Source of the DNA: Nocardioides panaciterrulae
Lineage (GTDB): Bacteria > Actinomycetota > Actinomycetes > Propionibacteriales > Nocardioidaceae
Length of the DNA stretch: 64,000 nt
Direction: 5' to 3'
Assembly: GCF_013409645.1 (NCBI RefSeq)
Contig: NZ_JACCBG010000001.1
Location: 1,672,001-1,736,000 of the forward strand
A model generated the notes under the pieces. That model saw only the letters and a program-made list of their open reading frames with translations. It ran no database searches and was not told where the DNA came from. Positions 22,597 through 32,409 of this stretch are shown one piece after another (within the stretch, counting starts at the first letter, position 1; each line of letters begins with the position of its first letter). A program made the position numbers and the translations under genes.

Positions 22597-23369
22597 GCCT
22601 CGCCGTCCGCGTGATCCCGTGCCTGGACGTCGACGGCGGCCGGGTGGTCAAGGGGATCAACTTCAAGGAGCTCCGCGACGCCGGTGACCCGGTCGAGCTG
22701 GCCCGCACCTACGACGCCGAGGGCGCCGATGAGCTGACCTTCCTCGACATCTCCGCCTCCCACGAGGGCCGGGCGACGACGATGGAGATCGTCTCGCGCA
22801 CCGCCGAGGAGGTCTTCATCCCGCTGACCGTCGGCGGGGGCGTCTCCAGCGTCGCCGACGTCGACCGGCTGCTGCGCGCCGGCGCCGACAAGGTCGCGGT
22901 GAACACGGCGGCGATCAACCGGCCCGAGCTGGTCGCCGAGATCGCCGACCGGTTCGGCAACCAGGTGCTCGTGCTGTCGGTCGACGCCCGGCGGGTCCCG
23001 CCGGGCTCGACCGGCGAGTGTCCCTCCGGGTTCGAGGTCACCACGCACGGCGGCCGGAAGTCGGCCGGGCTGGACGCGGTCGAGTGGGCCGCGCGGGCCG
23101 CCGAGCTCGGGGCGGGGGAGATCCTGCTCAACGCCATGGACGCCGACGGCACCCAGGACGGCTTCGACCTCGAGCTGATCCGCGCCGTGCGCCGCGAGGT
23201 CACGATCCCCGTCATCGCCTCCGGTGGCGCGGGGAGGGTCGAGCACTTCCCGCCCGCGGTCGACGCCGGGGCCGATGCGGTGCTCGCCGCCACGGTCTTC
23301 CACTTCGGCACGCTGCGGATCGCCGACGTCAAGGCGTCCCTCGCCGCGGCCGGCCACCCGGTGCGCTGA
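22593..23369 (+). CDS. hisF: HisF, IGP synthase cyclase subunit
   Basis: With HisH, this converts PRFAR to IGP and AICAR. The 258 aa barrel has the catalytic aspartate in [49 protein letters not shown] and VIASGGAG. The GTG overlaps the priA stop by 4 bases. It ends the first his block. hisI lies 9 kb downstream, and hisG and hisE are not in this window. Confidence 0.97.
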   Translation: MSLAVRVIPCLDVDGGRVVKGINFKELRDAGDPVELARTYDAEGADELTFLDISASHEGRATTMEIVSRTAEEVFIPLTVGGGVSSVADVDRLLRAGADKVAVNTAAINRPELVAEIADRFGNQVLVLSVDARRVPPGSTGECPSGFEVTTHGGRKSAGLDAVEWAARAAELGAGEILLNAMDADGTQDGFDLELIRAVRREVTIPVIASGGAGRVEHFPPAVDAGADAVLAATVFHFGTLRIADVKASLAAAGHPVR

Positions 23370-23394
23370 GACAGGGGGCCGGGCGGGCGGTGGC

Positions 23395-24063
23395 TCAGCC
23401 GCGGTCGGCGACCCGCTCCGCCAGCCGGGCCGCGGCGAGGGCCACGAGGCCGGCGCTCGCGGGGTCCGCAGCGGCCCGCTCGGGCACCTCGCCGCCGAGC
23501 AGCGCCGCCGGCTGGGTCAGCCAGGCCCAGGCCCGCCAGGGGTCCATGCCGGCGGCCAGCAGCGGTTCGAGGACGGCGGCCAGGTCCGCCCTCGGCTCGC
23601 CGTCGGCGTCGATCTGGAACGCCGGCACGATGCTCCGGTCGCCCGACGGCACGACCAGCAGCCGGCGCTCGTTGCCGGCCTTGTGCACCGAGAAGCGGGT
23701 CGCCTCGACCGAGGCCCCCCGGAGCTCGGCCAGCGTCTCGTAGCTGAACCAGGGGCCGGCCAGCAGCTCCGTGCGCAGCCGCGCGTGCCGGGCGATCAGC
23801 ACCAGCGACACCGGTACGGCGTGCTCCGGCTCCGAGCCCTCCCCGTGCAGCAGCTGGTCGAGCTGCCCGAGCTGGGCCCTGGTCAGCGGCTCACCGGTCC
23901 CCGGGTCGGTCCATCGGGCTCGGCCCTGCTCGTCACGGACGTAGGTGGGCAGTCCGGCGGTGGCCAGGTGCGACTCCAGTCCGAGCCCTTCCAGCCACGT
24001 CGCCAGGCGCTCGCCGAGCTCGGCCTTCGACGGGTCGGCCGGCGCACCGTCTGCTGCTGTCAT
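23395..24063 (-). CDS. DUF2384 (MbcA/ParS/Xre)-like protein without a partner toxin
   Basis: The 222 aa protein is only tentatively placed. Its second half, with ETLAELRG, IVPAFQIDADGEPR and WAWLTQPAALLGGEVPE, resembles the toxin-binding antitoxin domain found with RES toxins. No RES-domain gene is adjacent. The N-terminal 80 residues are unmatched. The ATG at 24063 has GGGAAGG upstream. It runs convergent to hisF with 25 bases between. It may be a regulator or an orphan antitoxin-like protein. Confidence 0.6.
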   Translation of the reverse strand: MTAADGAPADPSKAELGERLATWLEGLGLESHLATAGLPTYVRDEQGRARWTDPGTGEPLTRAQLGQLDQLLHGEGSEPEHAVPVSLVLIARHARLRTELLAGPWFSYETLAELRGASVEATRFSVHKAGNERRLLVVPSGDRSIVPAFQIDADGEPRADLAAVLEPLLAAGMDPWRAWAWLTQPAALLGGEVPERAAADPASAGLVALAAARLAERVADRG

Positions 24064-24200
24064 GGGGACACCTTCCCGCAGCCACCCCCGTCCCGGCGAG
24101 CGGCCCGGGCGGTCCGTCCCGACCCAGCGGTCTGCGTCACAGCGGCGAGGCTCTCCGGCCAGGCATCGGGTGACAGGCCCGGAGAAGTGCTCACCGGCTA

Positions 24201-24219
24201 TATACATCGTGTGTATAGT
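24201..24219 (+). promoter_or_regulatory. padR promoter and operator
   Basis: An inverted repeat, TATACA-tcgtg-TGTATA, lies at 24201-24217 in an AT-rich patch. A TATAGT -10 box (24214-24219) overlaps its right arm, 6 bases before the padR ATG. Such placement suggests autorepression by PadR and a leaderless transcript. Confidence 0.6.
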
Positions 24220-24225
24220 TGCGCC

Positions 24226-24744
24226 ATGTCCACCTCGACGGTGCTGCTCGCGCTGCTGGAGCAGGAGCCCGCGCACGGCTACACGCTGAAGCAGAAGTAC
24301 GACGGGCGGTTCGCCCAGAAGCGACCGCTGGCCTTCGGGCAGGTGTACGCCTCGCTGGCCCGGTTCGAGAGGCAGGGCCTGGCCGAGATGGTCGACGTCG
24401 AGACGGGGGAGGGGCCGGAGCGCAAGCGCTACCGGATCACGCCGGAGGGGGCACAGCTGGTGACCGACTGGGTCTACACCGCGCAAGAGCCGGGGGTGTT
24501 CTCCACCAGCACACTGTTCGCGCGCGTGACGGTCGCACTGCTGTCCGGCCGCGACCCGCAGCAGGTGCTGGACACTCAGCGCGAGTCGCACTTGGAGCGG
24601 ATGCGTGAGCTGCAGGCGCAAAGGCGTACGGCGCGCGGCAGTGACCTGCTCGCGGTCACCTACGAGCTGGCCCACCTCGACGCGGACCTGAAGTGGATCG
24701 AGCAGGCCGGCCGGCGGCCGGCCGCGGAGAAGGGGAAGTCATGA
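24226..24744 (+). CDS. PadR-family transcriptional repressor
   Basis: The 172 aa protein has a PadR winged helix (residues 1-80: LLALLEQEPAHGYTLKQ, QVYASLARFERQGL, RKRYRITPEGAQ) and a C-terminal helical dimerisation part. It likely represses itself and the ABC exporter that overlaps it by 4 bases (ATGA). Such PadR-ABC sets usually respond to toxic small molecules that the exporter removes. The ligand is unknown. Confidence 0.88.
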   Translation: MSTSTVLLALLEQEPAHGYTLKQKYDGRFAQKRPLAFGQVYASLARFERQGLAEMVDVETGEGPERKRYRITPEGAQLVTDWVYTAQEPGVFSTSTLFARVTVALLSGRDPQQVLDTQRESHLERMRELQAQRRTARGSDLLAVTYELAHLDADLKWIEQAGRRPAAEKGKS

Positions 24745-25418
24745 GCCTGGTCGCGGCGCACGACCTGCGGTTGTCCTACGGCGACACCCCCGCGCTGGAC
24801 GGCTGCTCGCTGAGCGTCGAGGCGGGGGAACGGGTGGCGATGATGGGCCCGTCGGGGTCCGGGAAGTCGACGCTGCTGCACTGCCTGGCCGGCGTGCTGC
24901 GCCCGGACGCGGGCACCGTGATGTTCGACGGGGTCGACGTGGTGCCGCTCTCGGAGTCCCGGCGCAGCCGGTTGCGGCTGGAGCGGATGGGCGTGGTCTT
25001 CCAGTTCGGCGACCTGGTGCCCGAGCTGTCGCTGGCCGAGAACGTGATGCTCCCGGCGCAGCTCCTCGGCATGTCCTCCGCTCGGGCCCGATCGCGGGCG
25101 CTGGCCCTGCTGGACGAGCTCGGTGTCGCAGACGTCGCGCACCGGCGCGCGGGCACGGTCTCCGGTGGCCAGGCGCAGCGGGCCGCGGTGGCACGCGCGA
25201 TCGTGCACGAGCCGGCGGTCGTCTACGCGGACGAGCCCACCGGATCCTTGGACACCGTCAACGCCGAGCTGGTGCTCGACGCGCTGGTCGATCTGACCGG
25301 ACGTTCGGGAGCGGCCCTGGTCGTGGTGACCCACGACCACCAGGTCGCTGCCCACCTCGACCGGCTGGTGACGATGCGGGACGGCCGGGTCACGCAACCT
25401 GCGGGGGTGGGTGCGTGA
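24741..25418 (+). CDS. ABC transporter ATPase (MacB/LolD type)
   Basis: The 225 aa nucleotide-binding subunit has Walker A GPSGSGKST, signature VSGGQAQR, Walker B VVYADEPTGSLD and the H-loop VVVTHDH, all intact. It pairs with the FtsX-like permease that follows with a 4-base overlap. It belongs to the MacB/LolD/Bce group, often involved in peptide or antibiotic export or resistance. Confidence 0.9.
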   Translation: MSLVAAHDLRLSYGDTPALDGCSLSVEAGERVAMMGPSGSGKSTLLHCLAGVLRPDAGTVMFDGVDVVPLSESRRSRLRLERMGVVFQFGDLVPELSLAENVMLPAQLLGMSSARARSRALALLDELGVADVAHRRAGTVSGGQAQRAAVARAIVHEPAVVYADEPTGSLDTVNAELVLDALVDLTGRSGAALVVVTHDHQVAAHLDRLVTMRDGRVTQPAGVGA

Positions 25419-27328
25419 CGGCGGCCGTCCGGCTGGGGCTGCGGCTCGCGCTGGGCTCCGCGCGAGACCAGCGGCTGCGGGCGGCCTCGGTGCTCGTTGC
25501 GGTCTTCGTCGGTGCGGTGGTGCTGCTGTCGACCGCGGCGATCACACACTCCCAGCGGGTGCAGCAGCCGTTCGCCTACCAGGAAGCGGACAATCAGCGG
25601 CTGCTGGCCGCGGTGATCGCCTCGATCCTGTTCCCGGTACTGGTGCTCGCCGCGACCGTCGGGCGGCTCTCGGCGGGGCTGCGCGACCGGCGGATGGCGA
25701 ACCTGCGGCTGCTCGGCATGGGCAGGCTCTCGGTCCGGCTGGTCGCCGCCGTGGAGACCGGCGCGGCGGCGTTCGCCGGCGCGCTGCTGGGAATCCCCGG
25801 CTTCCTGGCGGTGCGACAGCCGATGTCCCACGTGCGGGTCGCCGGGCACGGCTGGCCGGCGCCCACACTCTGGCCGCCGGCGTGGACCTACGTCGCCGTC
25901 GTCCTGCTGCTGCCTGCGGTGGTGATGGCGGTCGCCGCCGTGCCGCAACGGCTGAAGATGGCCGACGCACTCGCGCGGGCGCGCCGCGCCGACTCCCGAC
26001 GGCCGGCATGGTGGCGGGTCGTGCCGCTGGCGATCGGGGTGGCGCTGTGCAGCTACCTCATCGAGAGCCACCTCTCGGATGCCGACCAGGCGTCGGGCGG
26101 CATGATCGCTGTCCTCTTCGGCGGCATCATCCTGCTGGGTGTCGGCCTGATCCTGGTCGTGCCCGTCTTCGTGCGGTTGGTGGCCGACCTGACGATGCGT
26201 GTCACCCGACGGCCGACGTTCACCATCGCCGCCCGTCGGCTGCAGGCGCAGCCGGCCGGGGTGTCCCGGGTGATCAGCGGCCTGCTGATCGGGCTGTTCC
26301 TCGTCGTCGGGGCGCGCTCGGTGGTCGTCGCCTTCGAGAGCACGCCGCAGTACGAGACCGCTGACAGGCAGATCCATGGACAGCAAGTGGTGACCGTCGA
26401 AGCGTCGCCTCACGACCTCGCCGACCAGGTGCGACTGGCCCGGCACACCGAGGGTGTGCGCCGCGTCGTCTCCTTCGCACGCCTGTCCTCGTCGTGCAGG
26501 GGCACCGACCCGTGTGTCAACGCCCTGGTCGGGACGTGTGCCGAGCTGCACGCCGTCTCGCCCGCCCTCAGAGGCTGTCGAGAGGGCCAGCCCTTCGCGC
26601 TGCTCGACCTCGCCCAGTACGGGATCGCGCCAGGGTCGCCGCTGCCCGGCTTGCGGGCGGTGAACCGTGCCCGCGGCCACCGGCCCTCTTCCCCGGTCGC
26701 GCTCACGGCGCCGGCACGCCCCACCCACCCGTGGAGCGGGGCCGACGAGCAGGCACTCCAGGCGTTGTCCGCCGACCTGATCGTGCCACCGGACGCGCCG
26801 GGTGTGCGAGAGCTGGCGAGCACGTCGCAGAGCATGCTCGTCGCCATCGGTGCACCGGGACGCGATCTCGCCGACCGGTTGGCGGCCGCTGGTGTCGACG
26901 TGAGCTCGGGCGCCGATTTCGACACGTACGACTTCGTGGCCCGGCTGCGCGCGCTGGTCTGGTCGATCGCCGCGGTGATCCTGAGCATCGGGCTCCTGGC
27001 CTTCGCCGTGGCCGCCGTCGACCGCGCGGTGAACCGGCGCCGCGAGGTGACCGCCCTGCAGGTGGTCGGCGTGCCGCGGTCGGTGTTGCGCCGCACCCAA
27101 TGGGTGGAGGCCGCGGTCCCACTCGCGCTCGGCTGCTGCCTGGCGATCGGCTTGGGGCTGCTCGCCGGCGAGACCTACCTGAGCCTTGACAGCGCGAGTC
27201 GTCCCGGCCCCTGGGCGCAAGCGCTGGTGCTCGCTGGACTGGCCACCCTCGGCTCGGCGCTGGTCGGCGGGCTGACGGTGATCGCGTCCAGCCCGCGGAT
27301 CTCAGCAGACCTCATCCGGCAGGAATGA
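25415..27328 (+). CDS. FtsX/MacB-like ABC permease
   Basis: The 637 aa membrane protein has several membrane segments in its first 300 residues, an extracellular domain (about 310-505) and a final FtsX-like block of three segments ending near residue 630. Four cysteines in the extracellular domain (SSCRGTDPC, VGTCAEL and LRGCREGQ) may form disulfides. It begins GTG overlapping the ATPase stop. It is the export channel of the PadR-controlled unit. The substrate is unknown. Confidence 0.85.
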   Translation: MTAAVRLGLRLALGSARDQRLRAASVLVAVFVGAVVLLSTAAITHSQRVQQPFAYQEADNQRLLAAVIASILFPVLVLAATVGRLSAGLRDRRMANLRLLGMGRLSVRLVAAVETGAAAFAGALLGIPGFLAVRQPMSHVRVAGHGWPAPTLWPPAWTYVAVVLLLPAVVMAVAAVPQRLKMADALARARRADSRRPAWWRVVPLAIGVALCSYLIESHLSDADQASGGMIAVLFGGIILLGVGLILVVPVFVRLVADLTMRVTRRPTFTIAARRLQAQPAGVSRVISGLLIGLFLVVGARSVVVAFESTPQYETADRQIHGQQVVTVEASPHDLADQVRLARHTEGVRRVVSFARLSSSCRGTDPCVNALVGTCAELHAVSPALRGCREGQPFALLDLAQYGIAPGSPLPGLRAVNRARGHRPSSPVALTAPARPTHPWSGADEQALQALSADLIVPPDAPGVRELASTSQSMLVAIGAPGRDLADRLAAAGVDVSSGADFDTYDFVARLRALVWSIAAVILSIGLLAFAVAAVDRAVNRRREVTALQVVGVPRSVLRRTQWVEAAVPLALGCCLAIGLGLLAGETYLSLDSASRPGPWAQALVLAGLATLGSALVGGLTVIASSPRISADLIRQE

Positions 27329-27436
27329 CACCCGCTCAACGGGAACATGCACCTCGGCCGAGCCTGCGCGATTGGGGCGGGGTCGGCGCCACGGCATAGC
27401 CTGAACCCTCGTGGTGGACGGGAGGGCACGGCGCCG

Positions 27437-29221
27437 GTGAGCGAGCAGCAGCGACGGTCGACGACCCGGGAGGGCTTCGCCGTCCTCGGCGTGGCCATCC
27501 GGCGCGAGCCGTGGATCTTCACGCTCTCCACGATCGGCAGCCTGCTCTTCGGAGCGCTGACCGTCGCCGACGCCTGGGTGCTGGGCTGGTCGACCGACCA
27601 CGTCGTGCTCCCGGCCTTCCGGACCGGCACCATCAGCCCCCGGCTGCTCTGGGCGGTCCTCGCCCTGTTCCTGGGCGTGGCGATCCTGCGCGCGGTCGGC
27701 ATCGTGGCGCGCCGACTCGGCGCCGGCGTCATGCAGTACCGCATGCAGGCCCACAGCCGCCGCGAGGTCACCCGGCAGTACCTCTCGCTGCCGATGGAGT
27801 GGCACCAGCGGCACCCGACCGGCCAGCTGCTCTCCAACGCCAACGCCGACGTCGAGGCGGCCTGGGGGCCGATCGCGCCGCTGCCGATGGCCGTCGGCAC
27901 GCTGGCGATGATGGCGATCGCGATCGTGCAGATGTTCCTCGCCGACGTGGTCCTGGCCGTGGTGGGCCTGCTGGTCTTCCCCGCGGTGGTGGTCGCCAAC
28001 CTGGCCTACCAGCGGCTCGCCTCGCCGCTGATGACCCGGGCCCAGCAGCTGCGCGCCGAGGTCAGCGAGATCGCGCACGAGTCCTTCGACGGCGCCCTGG
28101 TCGTGAAGACCCTGGGCCGCGAGGAGGAGGAGATGCAGCGCTTCGCCGCGCGCGCCCACGAGCTGCGCGACGTCAACATCCGGGCGGGCCGGGTGCGGGC
28201 GGCCTTCGACCCGGTGCTGGCGGCGCTGCCCAACCTCGGCGTCCTGGTGGTCCTGGCCGTCGGCGTCTCGCGGGTGCTCAGCGGCGGCACCGACGCCGGC
28301 GACGTGGTGACGATCGCCTACCTGCTCACGATCGTGGCGTTCCCGATCCGCTCGATCGGCTGGCTGCTGGGGGAGTTCCCGCGCAGCGTGGTCGGCTTCC
28401 GCCGGGTCTCCGCGGTCCTCACCGCGACCGGCGAGATGCGGTACGGCGAGCGCTCGCTGCCCGCCACCGGTCCGGGCGCCCGGCTGGAGGTGGAGCAGCT
28501 GTCCTACGCCCACGACGCCGGCCGGCCGCTGCTCGACGACGTCACCTTCGACGTCGCCCCCGGCCGCACCGTCGCCCTGGTCGGCGCCACCGCGTCCGGC
28601 AAGAGCACGCTGACCACGCTGATGACCCGCCTCCTGGACCCCGACGGCGGCCGCATCCTGCTCGACGGCCTCGACCTGCGCGACCTGGCCCGGGGCGAGC
28701 TGGCCGGCTCGGTCGCGATCGTGCCCCAGAGCGCCTTCCTCTTCGACGACACCGTGCGGGGCAACGTCACGCTCGGTGCCGAGATCCCCGACGACGAGGT
28801 GTGGGCCGCGCTCCGGGCCGCCCAGGCGGACGGGTTCGTCGCCGCCCTGCCGCAGGGGCTCGACACCCGGCTGGGCGAGCGCGGCACCTCGCTGTCCGGC
28901 GGCCAGCGGCAACGGATCTCGCTGGCCCGGGCCCTGGTCCGGCGGCCCCGCCTGCTGATCCTCGACGACGCCACCTCCGCGGTCGACCCGGAGGTCGAGG
29001 CCCGCATCCTCCGGGCGCTCCGCTCGGCCTCCGCCGACGGCGCGGCCGCACCGACCCTGGTCGTGGTCGCCTACCGCAAGGCGACCATCGGGCTGGCCGA
29101 CGAGGTGGTCCACCTCGAGGACGGGCGGATCGCCGCCCGTGGCACCCATGCCGAGCTGCTCTCGCGGAGCCCGTCGTACGCCTCCCTGGTCAACGCCTAC
29201 GAGCAGGGGGAGGCCTCGTGA
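27437..29221 (+). CDS. ABC exporter half-transporter, degenerate-site subunit
   Basis: The 594 aa protein has an exporter-type membrane domain (residues 1-320) and a C-terminal ATPase. Walker A is GATASGKST (about 381) and the signature is LSGGQRQR (about 487). Walker B ends ILDDATS, with Asp where the catalytic Glu is expected. The H-loop reads VVVAYRKAT, with Tyr instead of His. Its own ATP site is therefore predicted to be non-hydrolytic. The GTG start has GGAGGG upstream. It overlaps its partner gene by 4 bases. Confidence 0.9.
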   Translation: MSEQQRRSTTREGFAVLGVAIRREPWIFTLSTIGSLLFGALTVADAWVLGWSTDHVVLPAFRTGTISPRLLWAVLALFLGVAILRAVGIVARRLGAGVMQYRMQAHSRREVTRQYLSLPMEWHQRHPTGQLLSNANADVEAAWGPIAPLPMAVGTLAMMAIAIVQMFLADVVLAVVGLLVFPAVVVANLAYQRLASPLMTRAQQLRAEVSEIAHESFDGALVVKTLGREEEEMQRFAARAHELRDVNIRAGRVRAAFDPVLAALPNLGVLVVLAVGVSRVLSGGTDAGDVVTIAYLLTIVAFPIRSIGWLLGEFPRSVVGFRRVSAVLTATGEMRYGERSLPATGPGARLEVEQLSYAHDAGRPLLDDVTFDVAPGRTVALVGATASGKSTLTTLMTRLLDPDGGRILLDGLDLRDLARGELAGSVAIVPQSAFLFDDTVRGNVTLGAEIPDDEVWAALRAAQADGFVAALPQGLDTRLGERGTSLSGGQRQRISLARALVRRPRLLILDDATSAVDPEVEARILRALRSASADGAAAPTLVVVAYRKATIGLADEVVHLEDGRIAARGTHAELLSRSPSYASLVNAYEQGEAS

Positions 29222-31056
29222 CCGCGACCACCGCCGACTCCACCGCCGACCGGACGCCGGGGCGCAGCAGCGGCACCCGGATGGACACCGGCGAGGAGAT
29301 CCCCGCCCTCGAGACCATCCGCCGCGGTGTCCGCTTCTCCCCGGAGCTGAAGGAGGGCATCGGCCGGACCCTGCTCCTCGCCGTGCTCGCCGCCGTCGGC
29401 CAGGTGGTGGTGCCGATCGCGGTGCAGCAGACCCTCGACCACGGCCTGGGCGGCCCCGGGGGGCCGGACGTCCGGTTCACCGCGCTCATGGGCGTGGTCG
29501 CCGCGCTGGCGATCGGGGTGACCAGCTGGGCGTCGTACGCCATGACCAGCCGGCTGTTCACGGCCTCGGAGAAGGGGCTGGCCACGCTGCGGATCAAGGC
29601 GTTCCGCCACGTCCACGACCTGCCGCTGCTGACCCAGAGCACCGAGCGTCGCGGGGCGCTGGTCTCCCGGGTGACCAGCGACGTCGACCAGGTCAGCCAG
29701 TTCCTGGTCTTCGGCGGGCTGATCTTCGTCGTCAGCATCGGCCAGATCCTGGTCGCCACCATCTTGATGCTCGTCTACAGCTGGCAGCTCGCGATCGTGG
29801 TCTGGGTCTGCTTCGCGCCGCTGTTCTTGTCCCTGCGCTACTTCCAGCGCAAGCTCTCGGCGGCGTACGGCGTGGTCCGCCGCCAGGTCGGCCTGCTGCT
29901 GTCCGCGATCGCCGAGCCGGTCGTGGGGGCGGCCGTCGTCCGCTCCTATGCCATCGAGGCCCGCACCCAGCAGCGCATCGACCAGGCGATCGACGAGTAC
30001 AAGTCCGCCAGCACCCGCGCCCAGGGCTTCACCGCGTTCTCGTTCTCCCTGGGCGGCGTCTCCGCCGGCCTCGCGAACGCGGGCGTGCTCATCGTCGGGG
30101 TGGAGCTCGGCTTCGCCGGCGACATCACCGCGGGCAAGGTGCTGGCCTTCGCGTTCCTGGTCTCGCTCTTCGTCGGGCCGGTGCAGATCGGGACCCAGGT
30201 CCTGACCGACGCCCAGAACGCCATCGCCGGCTGGCGCCGGGTGATCGGCATCCTGGACACCCCGGCCGACCTCGTCGACCCCGGTCCGGACGGCGCCGCG
30301 CTGCCCCGGGGCCCGATCGACGTCCGGTTCGAGGACGTGACCTTCGCCTACCCCGGCGGCCCCCCGGTGCTGCGGGAGGTCACGCTGGACATCGCGCCCG
30401 GCACCCGGGTCGCGATCGTGGGGGAGACGGGGTCGGGCAAGTCGACCTTCGCCAAGCTGCTCACCCGGCTGATGGACCCGAGCGAGGGCCGGGTCCTGCT
30501 GGACGGCCTCGACGTCAGCACGATCTCCCACGCCTCGCTGCGCAGGAGCGTGGTCCTGGTGCCGCAGGAGGGCTTCCTCTTCGACGACTCCCTCCTGGCC
30601 AACGCGCGATACGGCCGGCTCGACGCCACCGAGGCCGACGTGACCGCGAGCGCGGTGGCGCTCGGCCTCGGCGACTGGCTGGCCGGCCTGCCGCACGGCC
30701 TGGCCACCCAGGTGGGCCAGCGCGGCGAGTCGCTCTCGGCGGGGGAGCGCCAGCTCGTCGCGCTGCTTCGCGCCCACCTCGCCGATCCCGACCTGCTCGT
30801 GCTCGACGAGGCCACCAGCGCGGTCGACCCGGCCCTGGAGATGCGCATCGGCCGGGCGCTCGAGCGGCTGATGCGCGGTCGCACCTCGGTCACGATCGCC
30901 CACCGCCTCTCCACGGCGGAGAACGCCGACGAGGTCGTGGTGGTGGACCGGGGCAGGATCGTCCAGCGCGGACCGCACCGCGAGCTGGTGGCGCACGAGG
31001 ACAGCGTGTACGCCGGGCTGCACGCCTCGTGGGTCGCACAGCAGGCTCACAGCTGA
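29218..31056 (+). CDS. ABC exporter half-transporter, catalytic-site subunit
   Basis: The 612 aa partner has a membrane domain and an ATPase with Walker A GETGSGKST (about 402), Walker B LVLDEATSAVD and H-loop IAHRLST, all canonical. Its signature is altered to LSAGERQ. Together with the upstream subunit, this predicts one active ATP site and one dead site, as in asymmetric exporters such as TM287/288 and BmrCD. The substrate is unknown; multidrug or lipid export is likely. Confidence 0.9.
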   Translation: MTATTADSTADRTPGRSSGTRMDTGEEIPALETIRRGVRFSPELKEGIGRTLLLAVLAAVGQVVVPIAVQQTLDHGLGGPGGPDVRFTALMGVVAALAIGVTSWASYAMTSRLFTASEKGLATLRIKAFRHVHDLPLLTQSTERRGALVSRVTSDVDQVSQFLVFGGLIFVVSIGQILVATILMLVYSWQLAIVVWVCFAPLFLSLRYFQRKLSAAYGVVRRQVGLLLSAIAEPVVGAAVVRSYAIEARTQQRIDQAIDEYKSASTRAQGFTAFSFSLGGVSAGLANAGVLIVGVELGFAGDITAGKVLAFAFLVSLFVGPVQIGTQVLTDAQNAIAGWRRVIGILDTPADLVDPGPDGAALPRGPIDVRFEDVTFAYPGGPPVLREVTLDIAPGTRVAIVGETGSGKSTFAKLLTRLMDPSEGRVLLDGLDVSTISHASLRRSVVLVPQEGFLFDDSLLANARYGRLDATEADVTASAVALGLGDWLAGLPHGLATQVGQRGESLSAGERQLVALLRAHLADPDLLVLDEATSAVDPALEMRIGRALERLMRGRTSVTIAHRLSTAENADEVVVVDRGRIVQRGPHRELVAHEDSVYAGLHASWVAQQAHS

Positions 31057-31113
31057 CGCGCCACGCCCGCCGCATGGTGGCCCTGGGGCCGCCATAAGTG
31101 CGACAGTTCGCCC

Positions 31114-32409
31114 ATGCACGAGCTCGGGGGACGTGCCGATACGGGTACGGCGCAGCACAGGTCGCTGTGGCGCAGCCATGACTTCATGCTGCTGTGGACC
31201 GGGGAGACCGTGTCGAGCCTCGGCAGCTCGATGAGCTTCTTCGTCTTCCCGCTCGTCGGCTACGCGCTCACCGGGTCCACCACGCGGGCCGCGCTCGCCG
31301 GGAGCGCGTACGCGCTCGGCGCGCTGCTGATGCGGCTGCCCGCCGGCGTGCTGGTGGACCGCTGGAGCCGGCGACGCGTGCTGGTGACGAGCAACGCCGT
31401 GGGCGGCGCCCTCTACCTCAGCCTCGGCGTGGCCGGGCTGCTGCACGCGCTCACGATGACCCATCTCGTCCTGGTCGCGCTCGGCAGCGGTGTCGTCGGC
31501 TGCTTCTTCAGCCCGGCCGAGACCGCGGCGCTGCGCGAGGTGGTGCCCGGCGAGCAGATGCCCTCCGCGCTGAGCCAGAACCAGGCCCGACGGCACGTGG
31601 CGACCCTGGTCGGGCCGCCGCTGGGCGGCGCGCTGCTGTCGCTGCGGACCTGGCTGCCGTTCGCCGCGGACGGCGTGACCTACCTGGTCTCCGCGGTCGC
31701 GCTCACCCGGCTCCGCACGCCGCTGGCCGCGCCACCCGGCGGCTCCGGCACCGGCCTGCGCGGCGTCCTCGCCGGCACTCGGGAGGGGCTGCGCTTCATC
31801 CGGGGCCACGGGTTCCTGCGGGCGATCCTGATGTGGGCGTGCATCGTGAACTTCGCGGTCAACATGCTCTTCTTGGTGGTCAACCTCAAGCTGCTGCGCA
31901 GCGGCGTGCATCCCGCGACCATCGGTCTGATCGACACGATGGGCGCGGTCTCCGGCCTCCTGGGCTCACTCGCGGCGCCGGCCCTGGTGAAGCGGATCCC
32001 GACCGGTCGGCTCACGATCCTGGCCGGGGTCGTGCTCACGCTGGCCGTGCTGCCGATCGCGTTCACCGACAGCCCCCTCGTCGTGGGCGGCCTGTTCGCG
32101 CTCGCGCTGTTCCTCAACCCGGCCAGCAACGCCAGCATCGGCGCCTACCGGGTCGCGACCACCCCCGACCACCTGCAGGGCCGGGCCACCGCGGCCATGC
32201 AGTTCTCCGTCACGCTGTTCACCCCGCTCACCGGGGTTGCCGGCGGCGCGGCGCTGGCCGCGTTCGGAGGACGGGACGCGATCCTGGCCGCGGCGGCGCT
32301 GATCCTGCTCTCGGTCGTTCCGCTGGTCACCAGCCGGGAGGTCCGCAGCCTGCCCACCCCCGACCGCTGGGTGGTCTCCCCCCAGGGGGCTGAGACAATC
32401 GAGCCGTGA
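31114..32409 (+). CDS. MFS transporter (drug efflux-like)
   Basis: The 431 aa protein has about 12 membrane segments. The MFS loop 2-3 signature appears as [17 protein letters not shown], and a [12 protein letters not shown] segment is typical of the macrolide-efflux-like branch. Its stop overlaps the hisI start by 4 bases. The two are therefore probably translationally coupled, although functionally unrelated. Confidence 0.88.
   Translation: MHELGGRADTGTAQHRSLWRSHDFMLLWTGETVSSLGSSMSFFVFPLVGYALTGSTTRAALAGSAYALGALLMRLPAGVLVDRWSRRRVLVTSNAVGGALYLSLGVAGLLHALTMTHLVLVALGSGVVGCFFSPAETAALREVVPGEQMPSALSQNQARRHVATLVGPPLGGALLSLRTWLPFAADGVTYLVSAVALTRLRTPLAAPPGGSGTGLRGVLAGTREGLRFIRGHGFLRAILMWACIVNFAVNMLFLVVNLKLLRSGVHPATIGLIDTMGAVSGLLGSLAAPALVKRIPTGRLTILAGVVLTLAVLPIAFTDSPLVVGGLFALALFLNPASNASIGAYRVATTPDHLQGRATAAMQFSVTLFTPLTGVAGGAALAAFGGRDAILAAAALILLSVVPLVTSREVRSLPTPDRWVVSPQGAETIEP

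Noticed and set aside
23365..23399. Terminator between hisF and the DUF2384-like gene
   Set aside because: Only 6-base arms with a 23-base loop are present, too weak to call.
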